Positions 38,361 to 46,322 of a stretch of DNA of 64,000 bases are shown here, in pieces (the first letter of the stretch is position 1; the number at the start of each line of letters is the position of its first letter). The notes under the pieces are model-generated. The model made no database searches and had not been told where the DNA came from. It worked only from the letters and a program-made list of their open reading frames with translations. The stretch lies in contig NZ_QMBQ01000005.1 of NCBI RefSeq assembly GCF_003289965.1, positions 310,001 to 374,000 of the forward strand, in the 5' to 3' direction. Position numbers and translations under genes: made by a program. This DNA is from Mesorhizobium atlanticum. GTDB taxonomy: Bacteria; Pseudomonadota; Alphaproteobacteria; Rhizobiales; Rhizobiaceae.

Positions 38361-38609
38361 TCAGAACTTGCCCACCGACGGGCCGCCATTGGTGCTGCCG
38401 CGGTCGCCCTTGCCTTGATGGCCCTGGTGGTCGCGGCCATTGCCGCCGCCCGGGCAGTTCGCGGAACCGACGCTGCAGCAGCGTCCGCTCCACAGATCAT
38501 TGAGGTTGGTCGCGGCGCAGCTCTTGTAGGTCTGGTCCGCCAGGGCCGATCCGGTCAGGGCCGACACCGCGGCGGCGGCAAGAAGGGCATTGCGCAGAAA
38601 AGCAGTCAT
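38361..38609 (-). CDS. small secreted Cys/Gly-rich hypothetical protein
   Basis: 82 residues with a clear signal peptide (ALLAAAAVSALTGSALA, cleavage about residue 25). The mature part has four cysteines (KSCAATN, GRCCSVGSANC), which could form two disulfides, then a low-complexity Gly/His/Asp tail (GGGNGRDHQGHQGKGDRG). I do not recognise a family. The sequence is bounded by family D repeats on both sides. Start ATG at 38609. Confidence 0.7.
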   Translation of the reverse strand: MTAFLRNALLAAAAVSALTGSALADQTYKSCAATNLNDLWSGRCCSVGSANCPGGGNGRDHQGHQGKGDRGSTNGGPSVGKF

Positions 38610-38704
38610 TTGGGTTCTCCATGGTTGGGTTTGCCATTCACGGCTGTGTGTCGCCGGCTGAACGGAAACGGTTCATGGAGTCGCCTGAAAATTTTTGGAG
38701 GCGG

Positions 38705-38949
38705 TTACGGGCTTCTTGTTGTCATCCGCCTTTGCAATGTGCGGTTACGACAGCTCGGTCGTCATTCTGGGGCGGAGAAAGGAGCGGAGCGACGCGCAGA
38801 CCCTAGAATCCTGCCGCTACGCCAACGCTTTGCAACGGTTACAGAATTCTGCACCGGTGCACTCTGCGGCAAGGGCCACGGCATGGATACTCGGGTCAAG
38901 CCCGAGTCACGGAGGGATTCGGCCAATCTCCAAGGTTGGCTCCAGAAGC
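38705..38949. repeat. inverted, diverged copy of the dnaQ-secB spacer
   Basis: Read leftward, this stretch follows the spacer 33758-34020 base by base: GATTGGCCGAATCCCTCCGT, then GACCCGAGTATCCATGCCGT, GCAGAATTCTGTAACCGTTG, GATTCTAGGGTCTGCGCG, AATGACGACCGAGCTGTCGT, and CAAGAAGCCCG. A 10-base deletion removes the GTCGTCATGC of the other copy. With the adjoining dnaQ-tail remnant it forms one duplicated block of about 350 bases. Confidence 0.9.
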
Positions 38950-39055
38950 TCAACCAAGCGCCACCTTCAGCCACAGCGCCTTTTCGCCCAGCGCCGAAAC
39001 CAGCCCGGCATGCGCCGCGCGGTCCGCTTCGCCACCCACCGCGCAGGGAGGTAGA
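38950..39055 (-). pseudogene. remnant of a dnaQ C-terminus
   Basis: On the minus strand a frame reads GEADRAAHAGLVSALGEKAL then WLKVALG and a TGA, against SEADRAAHAGLVSTLGEKAL then WLKVAVG in the intact gene. Most base differences fall in third codon positions (CAC/CAT, CTT/CTG, CTC/CTG, GTA/GTG, GGC/GGT), so it diverged while still coding. The similarity fades about 30 codons from the stop; no start or catalytic part remains. It lies 36 bases from the stop of the transglutaminase-like peptidase gene. Confidence 0.88.
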
Positions 39056-39091
39056 GCGCCTCGCGAAGAAAAGCAGGGCGCCAGCTTTCGC

Positions 39092-39709
39092 CTACTGCAC
39101 CGAACCGACCAGCACCGCCTGGCCGTCGCGGATCGAGACCCAGCGTCCGGTGTTGTCGATCGCTTGGCGCTTCAGGAAGCGGTAGCCGGTCGCGTCCCAG
39201 GCCTTGACCTTGTCGGTCAGGTTGTCGAGCACGTAGTCGCCCTTGTCGGTGCGCACCGTGAGCACGGAATGGCCTTCGCCATCAGGCTTGCGCACAACGG
39301 TGATCAGGAGATCGGCGAGCGACATGCCCATGCGATAAAGCTGGCGGCGCTTTTCCAGCACATAGTCCTCGCAGTCGCCATAGCCGTCATCCGGATAGGC
39401 CCAGACTTCATCCTTGCCGTAGTGATCGAGATCGCTCAACGGCTTGACGGCGGCGTTGACCTTGGCGCTGACGTTGACCAGCTTGCGCCACAGGCCGTCC
39501 GTCATCCTGGCCGGCTCGAGATCGGCCGGATGGATGTTGCATTCGGTCGGACGCGCTTTGCAGAAATCATAGTGACCGATCGGTTGCGAGGTCAGGCCGC
39601 CCGTGGTCATTGCGCCCGCCGCCCAGGCGGGCACCGCCCAGTGGGCCGAAATCGCCAGCCCTGCGACTGAACACAAACGCAGAATCCGCGTCATCGCTGA
39701 GGAAGTCAT
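39092..39709 (-). CDS. bacterial transglutaminase-like cysteine peptidase (BTLCP)
   Basis: 205 residues. A signal peptide ends near AWA (about residue 30). The triad residues of this family are visible: Cys in GYGDCEDYVLEKRR, His in GEGHSVLTVRT, and Asp in YVLDNLTDKVKAW. These periplasmic peptidases (COG3672) cleave membrane adhesins or related targets in other bacteria. A perfect CtrA-type box lies about 20 bases upstream of the ATG. The 3' end adjoins the displaced dnaQ fragment. Confidence 0.9.
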   Translation of the reverse strand: MTSSAMTRILRLCSVAGLAISAHWAVPAWAAGAMTTGGLTSQPIGHYDFCKARPTECNIHPADLEPARMTDGLWRKLVNVSAKVNAAVKPLSDLDHYGKDEVWAYPDDGYGDCEDYVLEKRRQLYRMGMSLADLLITVVRKPDGEGHSVLTVRTDKGDYVLDNLTDKVKAWDATGYRFLKRQAIDNTGRWVSIRDGQAVLVGSVQ

Positions 39710-39729
39710 CGCCCCCGCCCTGTTCTTTA

Positions 39730-39744
39730 TTAACGAAACGTTAA
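39730..39744. promoter_or_regulatory. candidate CtrA-binding site (TTAA-N7-TTAA)
   Basis: TTAACGAAACGTTAA is an exact TTAA-N7-TTAA, the CtrA consensus half-sites, and is also a perfect dyad (TTAACG-AAA-CGTTAA). It is 20 bases before the BTLCP start codon, overlapping where its promoter should be. Confidence 0.6.
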
Positions 39745-39907
39745 AGGCGATTTACAGTCCGTGTCAATTAGACACCACGGCCAGTTTGACGGCATGGTTA
39801 CCTGGACGATCCCGTAGCGGCACTTTCGCAACAGAGGCAAAGGCGCAACACCAGCGGCCGCCTTCTGGCGTCGGAACGGAAGTCCGCTCTGGCGCGGTCT
39901 GCGACGT

Positions 39908-41185
39908 TCAGCCTTTCGCGGAACGGACCAGTCTCGGCTTCGTCGCCACACGCTGCTGGCGGCCATAGCTGGAAATGAAGTCGGCGATGCGAGGCACGAT
40001 CTCGGAGCGGAAGCGCGAGCCGTTGAAGACGCCGTAATGGCCGACGGCCGGCTGCATGTAATGGACCTGCTTGTCGGCGGGAATGTTGACGCACAGATCA
40101 TGCGCGGCCTGAGTCTGGCCGAGGCCGGAAATGTCGTCGTTCTCGCCCTCGATGGTGAGCAGCGCGACGTTGCGGATCGCGGTGCAGTCGACCGTCTCGC
40201 CGCGATGCGTCATCTTGCCCTTCGGCAAAGCGTGGCGCACGAATACCGTGTCGACCGTCTGCAGGTAGAATTCCGCCGTCAGGTCCATCACCGCCAGATA
40301 TTCGTCGTAGAAGTCGCGATGCTTCTCGGCGTTGTCGCCGTCGTTCTTCACAAGGTGCATGAAGAAGTCCTTGTGGGCGATGATGTGGCGGTCGAGATTC
40401 ATGCTCATGAAGCCCGAAAGCTGCAGAAAACCTGGATAGACCTCGCGGCCGAAGCCCGGCACCGGCCACGGCGCCTGCATGATGACATTGTCGCGGAACC
40501 AGCCGATGCCCTTCTCCTCGGCCAGAAGATTGACCGCGGTCGGGTTGCGGCGCGTATCGATCGGCCCGCCCATCAGCGTCATGGTCGAGGGCACGAAGGG
40601 ATCGCCGCGCTTCTCCATCAGCGCCACCGCCGCCAGCACCGGCACCGAAGGCTGGCACACGGCCATCACATGCGTGTCGGGGCCGAGCGCATGGAACATC
40701 TCGATGACATAGTCGATATAGTCGTCGAGATCGAAGCTGCCCTGCGCCACCGGCACCATGCGGGCGTCGACCCAGTCGGTGATGTGCACGTCGGCGTGAG
40801 GAAGCATCGCCTCGACCGTGCCGCGCAGCAGCGTCGCGTAATGGCCCGACATCGGCGCCACGATCAAAAGCTTCGGGTCCGGCTTGCGTCCCGCGGGCAG
40901 CGCGCGCTCGAAACGCACCAGATTGCAGAACGGCTTCGACCAGACCGTTTTTTCGGTAACCTCGACGCTTTTCCAGTCGACCACGGTCTTGTCCAGGCCG
41001 AATTGCGGCTTGCCGTAGCGCCGTGTGGTGCGCTCGAAGAGCTCGGCGGTCGCCGCGACCGAGCGGCCGAAGGGGGTGTGGGAGATCGGGTTGAGCGGGT
41101 TGGAGTAGAAGAGCCGCACCGCGTCGGCATAGACGCGGGCCGGCTGCAGCGCCGCATGGTTCATTTCGTAGAGCTGGTAGAACAT
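39908..41185 (-). CDS. phaZ: intracellular polyhydroxyalkanoate depolymerase
   Basis: 425 residues from the ATG for MFYQLYEMNHAALQPARVYA, the family's conserved N terminus; the frame extends 33 more codons without support. The lipase-box-like HVMAVCQPSVPVL provides the nucleophilic cysteine known for intracellular PhaZ enzymes. The C-terminal region has TIEGENDDISGLGQ (acid) and AVGHYGVFNGSRF (His). It mobilises stored PHB to hydroxybutyrate. A TTGC-N3-GCAA dyad lies upstream. The gene stands alone. Confidence 0.95.
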   Translation of the reverse strand: MFYQLYEMNHAALQPARVYADAVRLFYSNPLNPISHTPFGRSVAATAELFERTTRRYGKPQFGLDKTVVDWKSVEVTEKTVWSKPFCNLVRFERALPAGRKPDPKLLIVAPMSGHYATLLRGTVEAMLPHADVHITDWVDARMVPVAQGSFDLDDYIDYVIEMFHALGPDTHVMAVCQPSVPVLAAVALMEKRGDPFVPSTMTLMGGPIDTRRNPTAVNLLAEEKGIGWFRDNVIMQAPWPVPGFGREVYPGFLQLSGFMSMNLDRHIIAHKDFFMHLVKNDGDNAEKHRDFYDEYLAVMDLTAEFYLQTVDTVFVRHALPKGKMTHRGETVDCTAIRNVALLTIEGENDDISGLGQTQAAHDLCVNIPADKQVHYMQPAVGHYGVFNGSRFRSEIVPRIADFISSYGRQQRVATKPRLVRSAKG

Positions 41186-41273
41186 CGAGAACCCCGCTGC
41201 CGTCCGACGACCAAAAGGGACGACGAACAGCGCCGAGCCTTGAATGTCTCCCGGCGAGGTTAACAAGATATTG

Positions 41274-41284
41274 TTGCGATGCAA
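41274..41284. promoter_or_regulatory. possible PhaR operator upstream of phaZ
   Basis: TTGCGATGCAA is a perfect dyad of the type TGC-N3-GCA described for the PHA regulator PhaR. It lies 89 bases upstream of the phaZ ATG. The assignment is by resemblance only. Confidence 0.35.
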
Positions 41285-41404
41285 TACGTCATTTTGTCTG
41301 ACGAAATGCTTCTTTGGTTCAACCTGTTGGAAATCGGACTTGAGCGGGCGAGCCGGCTCACTGTGCGGTGCCGAAATGTGAAGGATATGTGTGCCTTAAG
41401 CCGG

Positions 41405-41475
41405 ACATCGGCCATGATCCAGAACCGCGGGGCTGCGTTGGATCATGGTCCGGCGAAAACGGTGAAGCGCCCTAG
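41405..41475. repeat. mosaic palindrome after rlpA-like gene
   Basis: GGCCATGATCCA and TGGATCATGGTCC form a 12-base stem. The right end CGGTGAAGCGCCCTAGACGCG resembles the RIME-like element end (GGTGAAACGCTCTAGACGCG). The CTAG contains the stop codon of the RlpA-like gene. It may also terminate that transcript. Confidence 0.65.
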
Positions 41476-41834
41476 ACGCGCGCCATGCAGACGGCGGTGT
41501 GGCCCGAGCCGATGAAACCCAGCTGGTTGGCGGCGCCACGGGAGAGGTCGAGCATGCGTCCTTTGACGAACGGGCCGCGATCGTTGATGCGAACGACGAC
41601 GCTGCGGCCATTGTCTTTGTTGGTGACCCGGAGCTTGGTGCCGAAGGGCAAGGTGCGATGAGCCGCAGTCAAGGCCGAGGGGTTCATGCGTTCCCCCGAG
41701 GCGGTTCTGGAATGCAGCGCATACCAGGAAGCGCGACCGCATTGCGCGGCGGCCGAGGAGGCGGACGAGGCGCCAGCCATCAGGCCAGCCGCGATCGTTA
41801 CCGCGACAAGCGCGGTCTGGTTGGTTTTCTTCAT
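41472..41834 (-). CDS. RlpA-like double-psi beta-barrel protein
   Basis: 120 residues: a signal peptide to about residue 30 (VAVTIAAGLMAGASSASSAA), then one double-psi beta-barrel with the RlpA blocks ASWYALHSRTASGERM, LTAAHRTLPFGTKLRVTN, VVVRINDRGPF and GRMLDLS. It lacks the SPOR domain of full RlpA. RlpA proteins are septal or denuded-glycan lytic transglycosylases. The stop codon lies in a palindromic repeat, so the last residues ARV are encoded by the repeat end. Confidence 0.92.
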   Translation of the reverse strand: MKKTNQTALVAVTIAAGLMAGASSASSAAAQCGRASWYALHSRTASGERMNPSALTAAHRTLPFGTKLRVTNKDNGRSVVVRINDRGPFVKGRMLDLSRGAANQLGFIGSGHTAVCMARV

Positions 41835-42143
41835 GCTTTGGGGGTGGCTCCGTTGATCGAGTAGCCCCGCCTAAGTGCCGAATGAGGCGGGAAATGCGGC
41901 AGCCTTCTGGCGGTTCCATGGCGAGGGCACACGTTTGGAGTCGCCGCGAAACAGTTTGTCATGATATTTTTGGAGCCGAAAAAGCGTATTCTTGATGAAT
42001 ATCGGACCACTATCCGGCTCGTTCCGGACGAGATCGGTCCTCAAGATTGGAAGTACAGAGGAACCGGACTATTCCGATTCCTCGGCGTCTTTTGTTGCGT
42101 TCCTGTTGTCGTTCAGGATCGACTTCCAGAGGGGGGCCAGCCG
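41835..42143. other. 309-base divergent spacer without a supported gene
   Basis: Region between the leftward RlpA-like gene and the rightward small membrane-protein gene. It is less GC-rich than its surroundings (for example GTCATGATATTTTTGGAGCC). An in-frame extension of the small gene covers part of it but has no ribosome site. I see no RNA gene or clear operator. Confidence 0.4.
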
Positions 42144-42329
42144 ATGCGATTGATCAGGTTTGTGCTGGCGCTGATTGTGCTCGGGTTGGGTGCGCTATGG
42201 TCGCTGCAAGGCCTCGGCCTGGTGGGCGGCAGCTTCATGACCGGCCGGACGCAATGGGTCTATATCGGGCTCATCACCATGCTGGTCGGCATCGTTGGGC
42301 TGCGCTGGGCGAACCGCTCGCGCATCTGA
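42144..42329 (+). CDS. small two-helix membrane protein
   Basis: 61 residues from the ATG giving MRLIRFVLALIVLGLGALWS, preceded by a strong GAGGGGGG site. Two hydrophobic helices (about 4-20 and 35-53) are joined by a Gly/Thr/Arg loop (GGSFMTGRTQW), with a basic C terminus (RWANRSRI). The longer reading frame upstream of the ATG is not supported. No family recognised. It ends about 40 bases before a RIME-like repeat. Confidence 0.65.
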   Translation: MRLIRFVLALIVLGLGALWSLQGLGLVGGSFMTGRTQWVYIGLITMLVGIVGLRWANRSRI

Positions 42330-42370
42330 CTTGCGGGGCCGGCGGGGCGGCGACATGCGCGCCGCGCGCT

Positions 42371-42474
42371 TAGAGCAATTTCAGGAAAGTGTGAGCGGTT
42401 TTCCGTTCAGAAATTGCGTAAAAACAAAGAGATAGGGCGGTTCGCCGTTTCCGTGAAACGGCGAAACGCTCTAG
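42371..42474. repeat. RIME-like intergenic repeat, copy 2
   Basis: Same element as at 4630 and 58172, from TAGAGCAATTTCAGG to GAAACGCTCTAG. Its terminal CTAG supplies the TAG stop codon of ssuB, so the repeat overlaps the coding region by 4 bases. Confidence 0.92.
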
Positions 42475-43274
42475 ACGCGGCTGAACAGGTGATCCAGGAT
42501 GGTGCCCTCGATATGGGCAAGCTCCGCCGAACCGTGCCGGCGGGGCCGGGCCACAGGCACTTCGAGGTCGAGGGCGATCCTGCCGGCGCCGATCACCACG
42601 ACGCGGTCGGCAAGCGCGACGGCTTCGCCGACATCGTGCGTCACCAGCACGGCGGTGAACTTCTGGTCGAGCCATATCCGTTCCAGAAGCTGCTGCATCT
42701 CGATGCGGGTCAGCGCGTCCAGCGCGCCAAGCGGCTCGTCGAGCGCCAGGATCTGCGGCTGGCCGACCAGGGCGCGGGCAAGCGCGACGCGCTGCTTTTG
42801 ACCCCCCGACAGCACCGAGGGCCACTCGTCCGCGCGATCGGCGAGCCCGACCTCGTCCAGCATGGCAAGCGCCCGCTGCCTGGCTTCGGTGCCGCCGGCG
42901 ATGCCGGTCAGCCCGATCTCGACATTCTTCACCACGCTGGCCCAGGGCAGCAGCCGCGGCTCCTGGAACATGAAGCGCGTGCGGCTGTGACCCTCCTCGG
43001 CGGCGCCGAAGGTCAGCGAACCGCTGCTCGGGCGGTCGAGCCCGGCGAGCAGCCGAAGCAGCGTGCTCTTGCCGCAGCCGCTCTTGCCGATGACGGCCAG
43101 GAACTGTCCGGCGCGCACGTCGAGGCTGATGCCGTCGAGCACGATCTTGTCGCCGAAGCGTTTCCCCACCTCCTTGAAGGCGAAGGCCCGACGGCCTTCG
43201 ACCGAGCCGATCGTCCTGGCCTGCGCCGGCGTGGCGACGAGGGAGCGTGCGGCGGTGAGGGTGGCGGCTGGCAT
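42471..43274 (-). CDS. ssuB: sulfonate ABC transporter ATP-binding protein
   Basis: 267 residues. Walker A GKSGCGKSTLLRLLAGL, signature LSGGQKQRVALARAL, and Walker B ILALDEPLGALDALTR, the typical SsuB/NrtD/TauB sequence. The ATG lies 8 bases after the ssuC stop; a much longer open frame upstream is a shadow over ssuC. It energises uptake of aliphatic sulfonates. The stop codon and the last codons come from a RIME-like repeat end. Confidence 0.93.
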   Translation of the reverse strand: MPAATLTAARSLVATPAQARTIGSVEGRRAFAFKEVGKRFGDKIVLDGISLDVRAGQFLAVIGKSGCGKSTLLRLLAGLDRPSSGSLTFGAAEEGHSRTRFMFQEPRLLPWASVVKNVEIGLTGIAGGTEARQRALAMLDEVGLADRADEWPSVLSGGQKQRVALARALVGQPQILALDEPLGALDALTRIEMQQLLERIWLDQKFTAVLVTHDVGEAVALADRVVVIGAGRIALDLEVPVARPRRHGSAELAHIEGTILDHLFSRV

Positions 43275-43282
43275 CTTTGTTC

Positions 43283-44062
43283 TCACCCTTTCTGGAAGGC
43301 CGGATGCCAGCCGAGCGACAGGCGCTCGAGCAGGCGGGCCAGGCTGTCGGCGAGCTTGCCGAGCAGCGCGTAGATCAGGATCGACAGCACCACGACGTCG
43401 ATCAGCAGGAACTCGCGCGCCTGCATGGCCATGTAGCCGAGGCCGGAACTGGCCGAGATCGTCTCGGCGACGATCAGGGTCAGCCACATGATGCCCAGCG
43501 CATAGCGCAGGCCGACGAAGATCGACGGCAGCGCGCCGGGCAGGATCACCCGGAAGAACAAAGCGCGCCGGTCGAGCCCGTAGACCCGGCCCATCTCGAC
43601 CAACTGCGGATCGACGCTCTGGATGCCGAGCAGGGTGTTGACATAGATCGGGAAGAACACGCCGAGCGCCACCAGGAAGAGTTTTGCTTCCTCGTCGATG
43701 CCGAACCACAGGATGACCAGCGGGATCAGCGCCAGATGCGGGATGTTGCGGATCATCTGCAGCGTCGTGTCGGTCAGGCCGCGGCTGAGCGTCGACAATC
43801 CGTTGGCGAGGCCAAGCGCGAAGCCGATCGAGCCGCCGATGGCGAAGCCCGAAAGCGCGCGCAAAGTGGAGACGCCGATGTTGCGGATCAGCTCGCCGGA
43901 CAAGGTCAGCCGCCAGAAGGCTTCAGCGACCGCGCTCGGCGCCGGCAGCACATTGGCCGGGATCAAACCTGCGCGTGCCGCGGCTTCCCAGCCGGCGATG
44001 ATTGCCGCCGGCAGCAGCCAGCCGGCCGCGCCATTGCGGGCTAGGCGAGCGGCCAGGCTCAT
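43283..44062 (-). CDS. ssuC: sulfonate ABC transporter permease
   Basis: 259 residues with about six helices. The BPD-transport EAA loop is present (YGLDRRALFFRVILPGALPS), followed by LRYALGIMWLTLIVAETISA. The ATG overlaps the ssuD stop (ATGA). It forms the inner-membrane channel with SsuB and SsuA. Confidence 0.93.
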   Translation of the reverse strand: MSLAARLARNGAAGWLLPAAIIAGWEAAARAGLIPANVLPAPSAVAEAFWRLTLSGELIRNIGVSTLRALSGFAIGGSIGFALGLANGLSTLSRGLTDTTLQMIRNIPHLALIPLVILWFGIDEEAKLFLVALGVFFPIYVNTLLGIQSVDPQLVEMGRVYGLDRRALFFRVILPGALPSIFVGLRYALGIMWLTLIVAETISASSGLGYMAMQAREFLLIDVVVLSILIYALLGKLADSLARLLERLSLGWHPAFQKG

Positions 44063-45216
44063 GACGCCGCCTGCAGGCGGCTGGCGCCATGGAAGCCGAC
44101 CGAGAATTCGTTGGCGATATCCTTGTGCGCCCGCTGCCGCTGCGTGCCGAGGCCGAGCCGCGGGAACAGGAGCTCGGCGACGCGGTAGGCCTCCTCGAGA
44201 TGCGGGTAGCCGGAGCCGATGATGGTGTCGATGCCGATCGCCTGGTATTCGCCGATGCGCTCGACGATCTGCTCCGGCGTGCCGACCAAAGCCGTGCCGG
44301 CGCCGCCGCGCACCAGGCCGACGCCGGCCCAAAGGTTCGGCGACACGACGAGCCGGTCGCGCCGGCCGCCATGCAGTTCGGCCATGCGCCGCTGCCCGAC
44401 CGAATCCATCTCCTTGAGGAAACGCGCCTGCGCATTCTCGATCTGCGCGTCGGTGACATGGCTGATCAGCCGCTCGGCGGCGCGCCAGGCCTCGTCCTCG
44501 GTCTCGCGCACGATGAAATGCAGCCTGATGCCGAAGCGCAGCTTGCGGCCGCGCCGCGCCGCCTTCTCGCGCGCCGAAGCGATCTTTGCGGCAACCTGCG
44601 CCGGCGGCTCGCCCCAGGTGAGATACATGTCGACGAGGTCGGCCGCGAGCTCCTGGCCGGCGTCGGAGGAGCCGCCGAAATAGAGCGGCGGCCGCTCCTG
44701 CAGCGGCAACAGGTCGAGGCGGCCATTCTCGACGCGATAGTATTTGCCTTCGAAATTCACCCGCTCGCCGGACACCAGCCCGCGCCAGATGGACAGGAAT
44801 TCCTGCGCCTGCGCATAGCGCTCGTCATGCGGCAGGAACACGCCGTCGCCGGCAAGCTCGGTCGGGTTGCCGCCGACCACGACATTGAGCAGCAGGCGGC
44901 CGTTGCTCAGCCGGTCGAGCGCCGCGGTCTGGCGTGCCGCGAAGGTCGGCAGCGTCACGCCGGGCCTCAGCGCGACCAGGAACTTCAGCCTCTCGGTCAG
45001 CGTCGCGAGGCCGGTGGCTGTGATCCAGGAATCCTCGCAATTCTGCCCGGTGGGCAGGAGCACACCGGGGAAGCCCAGCCGGTCGACCGCCTGCGCGATC
45101 TCCTTGAAGTAGCCGAACTCCGGTGGACGCTGCTGCTTTTCGGTGCCGAGATAGGTTCCGTCGCCATGCGTCGGGATGAACCAGAAGAAATCGAGCGGGC
45201 TGGCTGAAGCGGTCAT
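44059..45216 (-). CDS. ssuD: FMNH2-dependent alkanesulfonate monooxygenase
   Basis: 385 residues; the start is the ATG for MTASASPLDFFWFIPTHGDG. The SsuD-type LLM flavin motif set is visible: FFWFIPTHGDGTYLGT near the N terminus, LLNVVVGGNPTELAGDGVFL, YFGGSSDAGQELAAD, and the C-terminal GSGYPHLEEAYRVAEL. It splits C1-C14 alkanesulfonates into aldehyde and sulfite using reduced FMN. The FMN reductase SsuE is not in this cluster, so reduced flavin must come from elsewhere. Confidence 0.95.
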   Translation of the reverse strand: MTASASPLDFFWFIPTHGDGTYLGTEKQQRPPEFGYFKEIAQAVDRLGFPGVLLPTGQNCEDSWITATGLATLTERLKFLVALRPGVTLPTFAARQTAALDRLSNGRLLLNVVVGGNPTELAGDGVFLPHDERYAQAQEFLSIWRGLVSGERVNFEGKYYRVENGRLDLLPLQERPPLYFGGSSDAGQELAADLVDMYLTWGEPPAQVAAKIASAREKAARRGRKLRFGIRLHFIVRETEDEAWRAAERLISHVTDAQIENAQARFLKEMDSVGQRRMAELHGGRRDRLVVSPNLWAGVGLVRGGAGTALVGTPEQIVERIGEYQAIGIDTIIGSGYPHLEEAYRVAELLFPRLGLGTQRQRAHKDIANEFSVGFHGASRLQAAS

Positions 45217-45291
45217 GGCTGATACCCGGGAGAAGGCAGTCGGAAACAAAGGCGGCGCCGGGCGTTCGCCGCCCGGCGCCGTGGATGAAAT

Positions 45292-46263
45292 TCAGTTGCC
45301 CGGCGCGGTCCAGACGGCGTCGGATATCCGCACCGCTTTCGGGATCAGCCCGAGCTTGAAGAAGCGGTCGGCGGTCGCCTGCTGGCCGGCGACGATCTCG
45401 GCGGTGATCGGATAGATGCCGAACTTGGTGCGATTGGCGGCGATCGTCTGCGCGTCGAGCGGCACGCCGGTCACCTCATGCAGCGCCTCGGCCACCTTGT
45501 CGCGGTTCTGGTCGGCCCATTTGGCCGCGTCGCCAAGCGCGGCGATCGTGGTCGAGACGAAATCCGGATGCGCCTTGGCGAAATCCTTGTTGGCGAGGAA
45601 ATAGGTGTTGACCTGGAGCACGTCGCTGGAGCGGGCAAGCACGCGCGGCTGGTAACGGGTCTCGGCGATGGCGAAGAAGGGATCCCACACCGCCCAGGCG
45701 TCGATCTGGTCGCTGGCGAAGGCGGCGGCCGCGTCTGCCGGGCTGAGATAGACCGGCGTAATCTGGTCAAACGGGATGCCGGTCTTTTCCAGCGCCGCGA
45801 CCAGAAGATTATGCGCGCTGGTGCCCTTGCCGACGCCGACGCGCTTGCCCTTGAGGTCGGCCAGCGACTGGATCGGCGAGGCCGGCTTGACGAAGATCGC
45901 CTCGCCCTGGCCGTTGGACGGCAGCGCTGCGGCGTAGACGATGTTGGCGCCGGCCGATTGACCGAAGATCGGCGGCGCGTCGCCGGTCCAGCCGACATCG
46001 ATGGCGCCGACATTCAGGGCTTCCACCAGTGGCGGGCCGGCGGTGAACTCGACCCACTTCACCGAGACGCCCTTGTCGGCCAGCGCCTTTTCGATGATCT
46101 GCTGCTGCTTGGCGATCACCGGCAGGCCGGTCTTCTGGTAGCCGATGTTGAACGCCTTGAGATCATCCGCCGCGGCGCCGAATGATGTCGTCCCAAAGGA
46201 TGCGGCAAAGGCCGCCGCTGCCAGCAGGCCGACGCCGAAAGCGCGTCTCGTCAGATTGAACAT
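45292..46263 (-). CDS. ssuA: aliphatic sulfonate substrate-binding protein
   Basis: 323 residues. The signal peptide starts MFNLTRRAFGVGLLAAAAFA (a twin-arginine-like pair, then hydrophobic core) and is cut near residue 32. The mature protein has FNIGYQKTGLPVIAKQQ, KGKRVGVGKGTSAHNLL and DAWAVWDPFFAIAE, the SsuA family blocks. It captures sulfonates in the periplasm for SsuBC. A 21-base motif shared with the tauA upstream region lies 60 bases before the start. Confidence 0.93.
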   Translation of the reverse strand: MFNLTRRAFGVGLLAAAAFAASFGTTSFGAAADDLKAFNIGYQKTGLPVIAKQQQIIEKALADKGVSVKWVEFTAGPPLVEALNVGAIDVGWTGDAPPIFGQSAGANIVYAAALPSNGQGEAIFVKPASPIQSLADLKGKRVGVGKGTSAHNLLVAALEKTGIPFDQITPVYLSPADAAAAFASDQIDAWAVWDPFFAIAETRYQPRVLARSSDVLQVNTYFLANKDFAKAHPDFVSTTIAALGDAAKWADQNRDKVAEALHEVTGVPLDAQTIAANRTKFGIYPITAEIVAGQQATADRFFKLGLIPKAVRISDAVWTAPGN

Positions 46264-46322
46264 GACCCTCTCCTTCGTTGGTCCCGAACTGCCGGGCCGT
46301 TTGGAATGAGGTCAGGCTAGGT

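Noticed and set aside
38936..39670. 244-codon plus-strand frame
   Set aside because: Covers the displaced dnaQ tail and the BTLCP gene in antisense; its resemblance to the antisense frame at 33538-33777 comes from the duplicated dnaQ tail, not from a protein.
40037..41263. 408-codon plus-strand frame
   Set aside because: Antisense shadow of phaZ, which has a clear lipase-box-like motif on the other strand.
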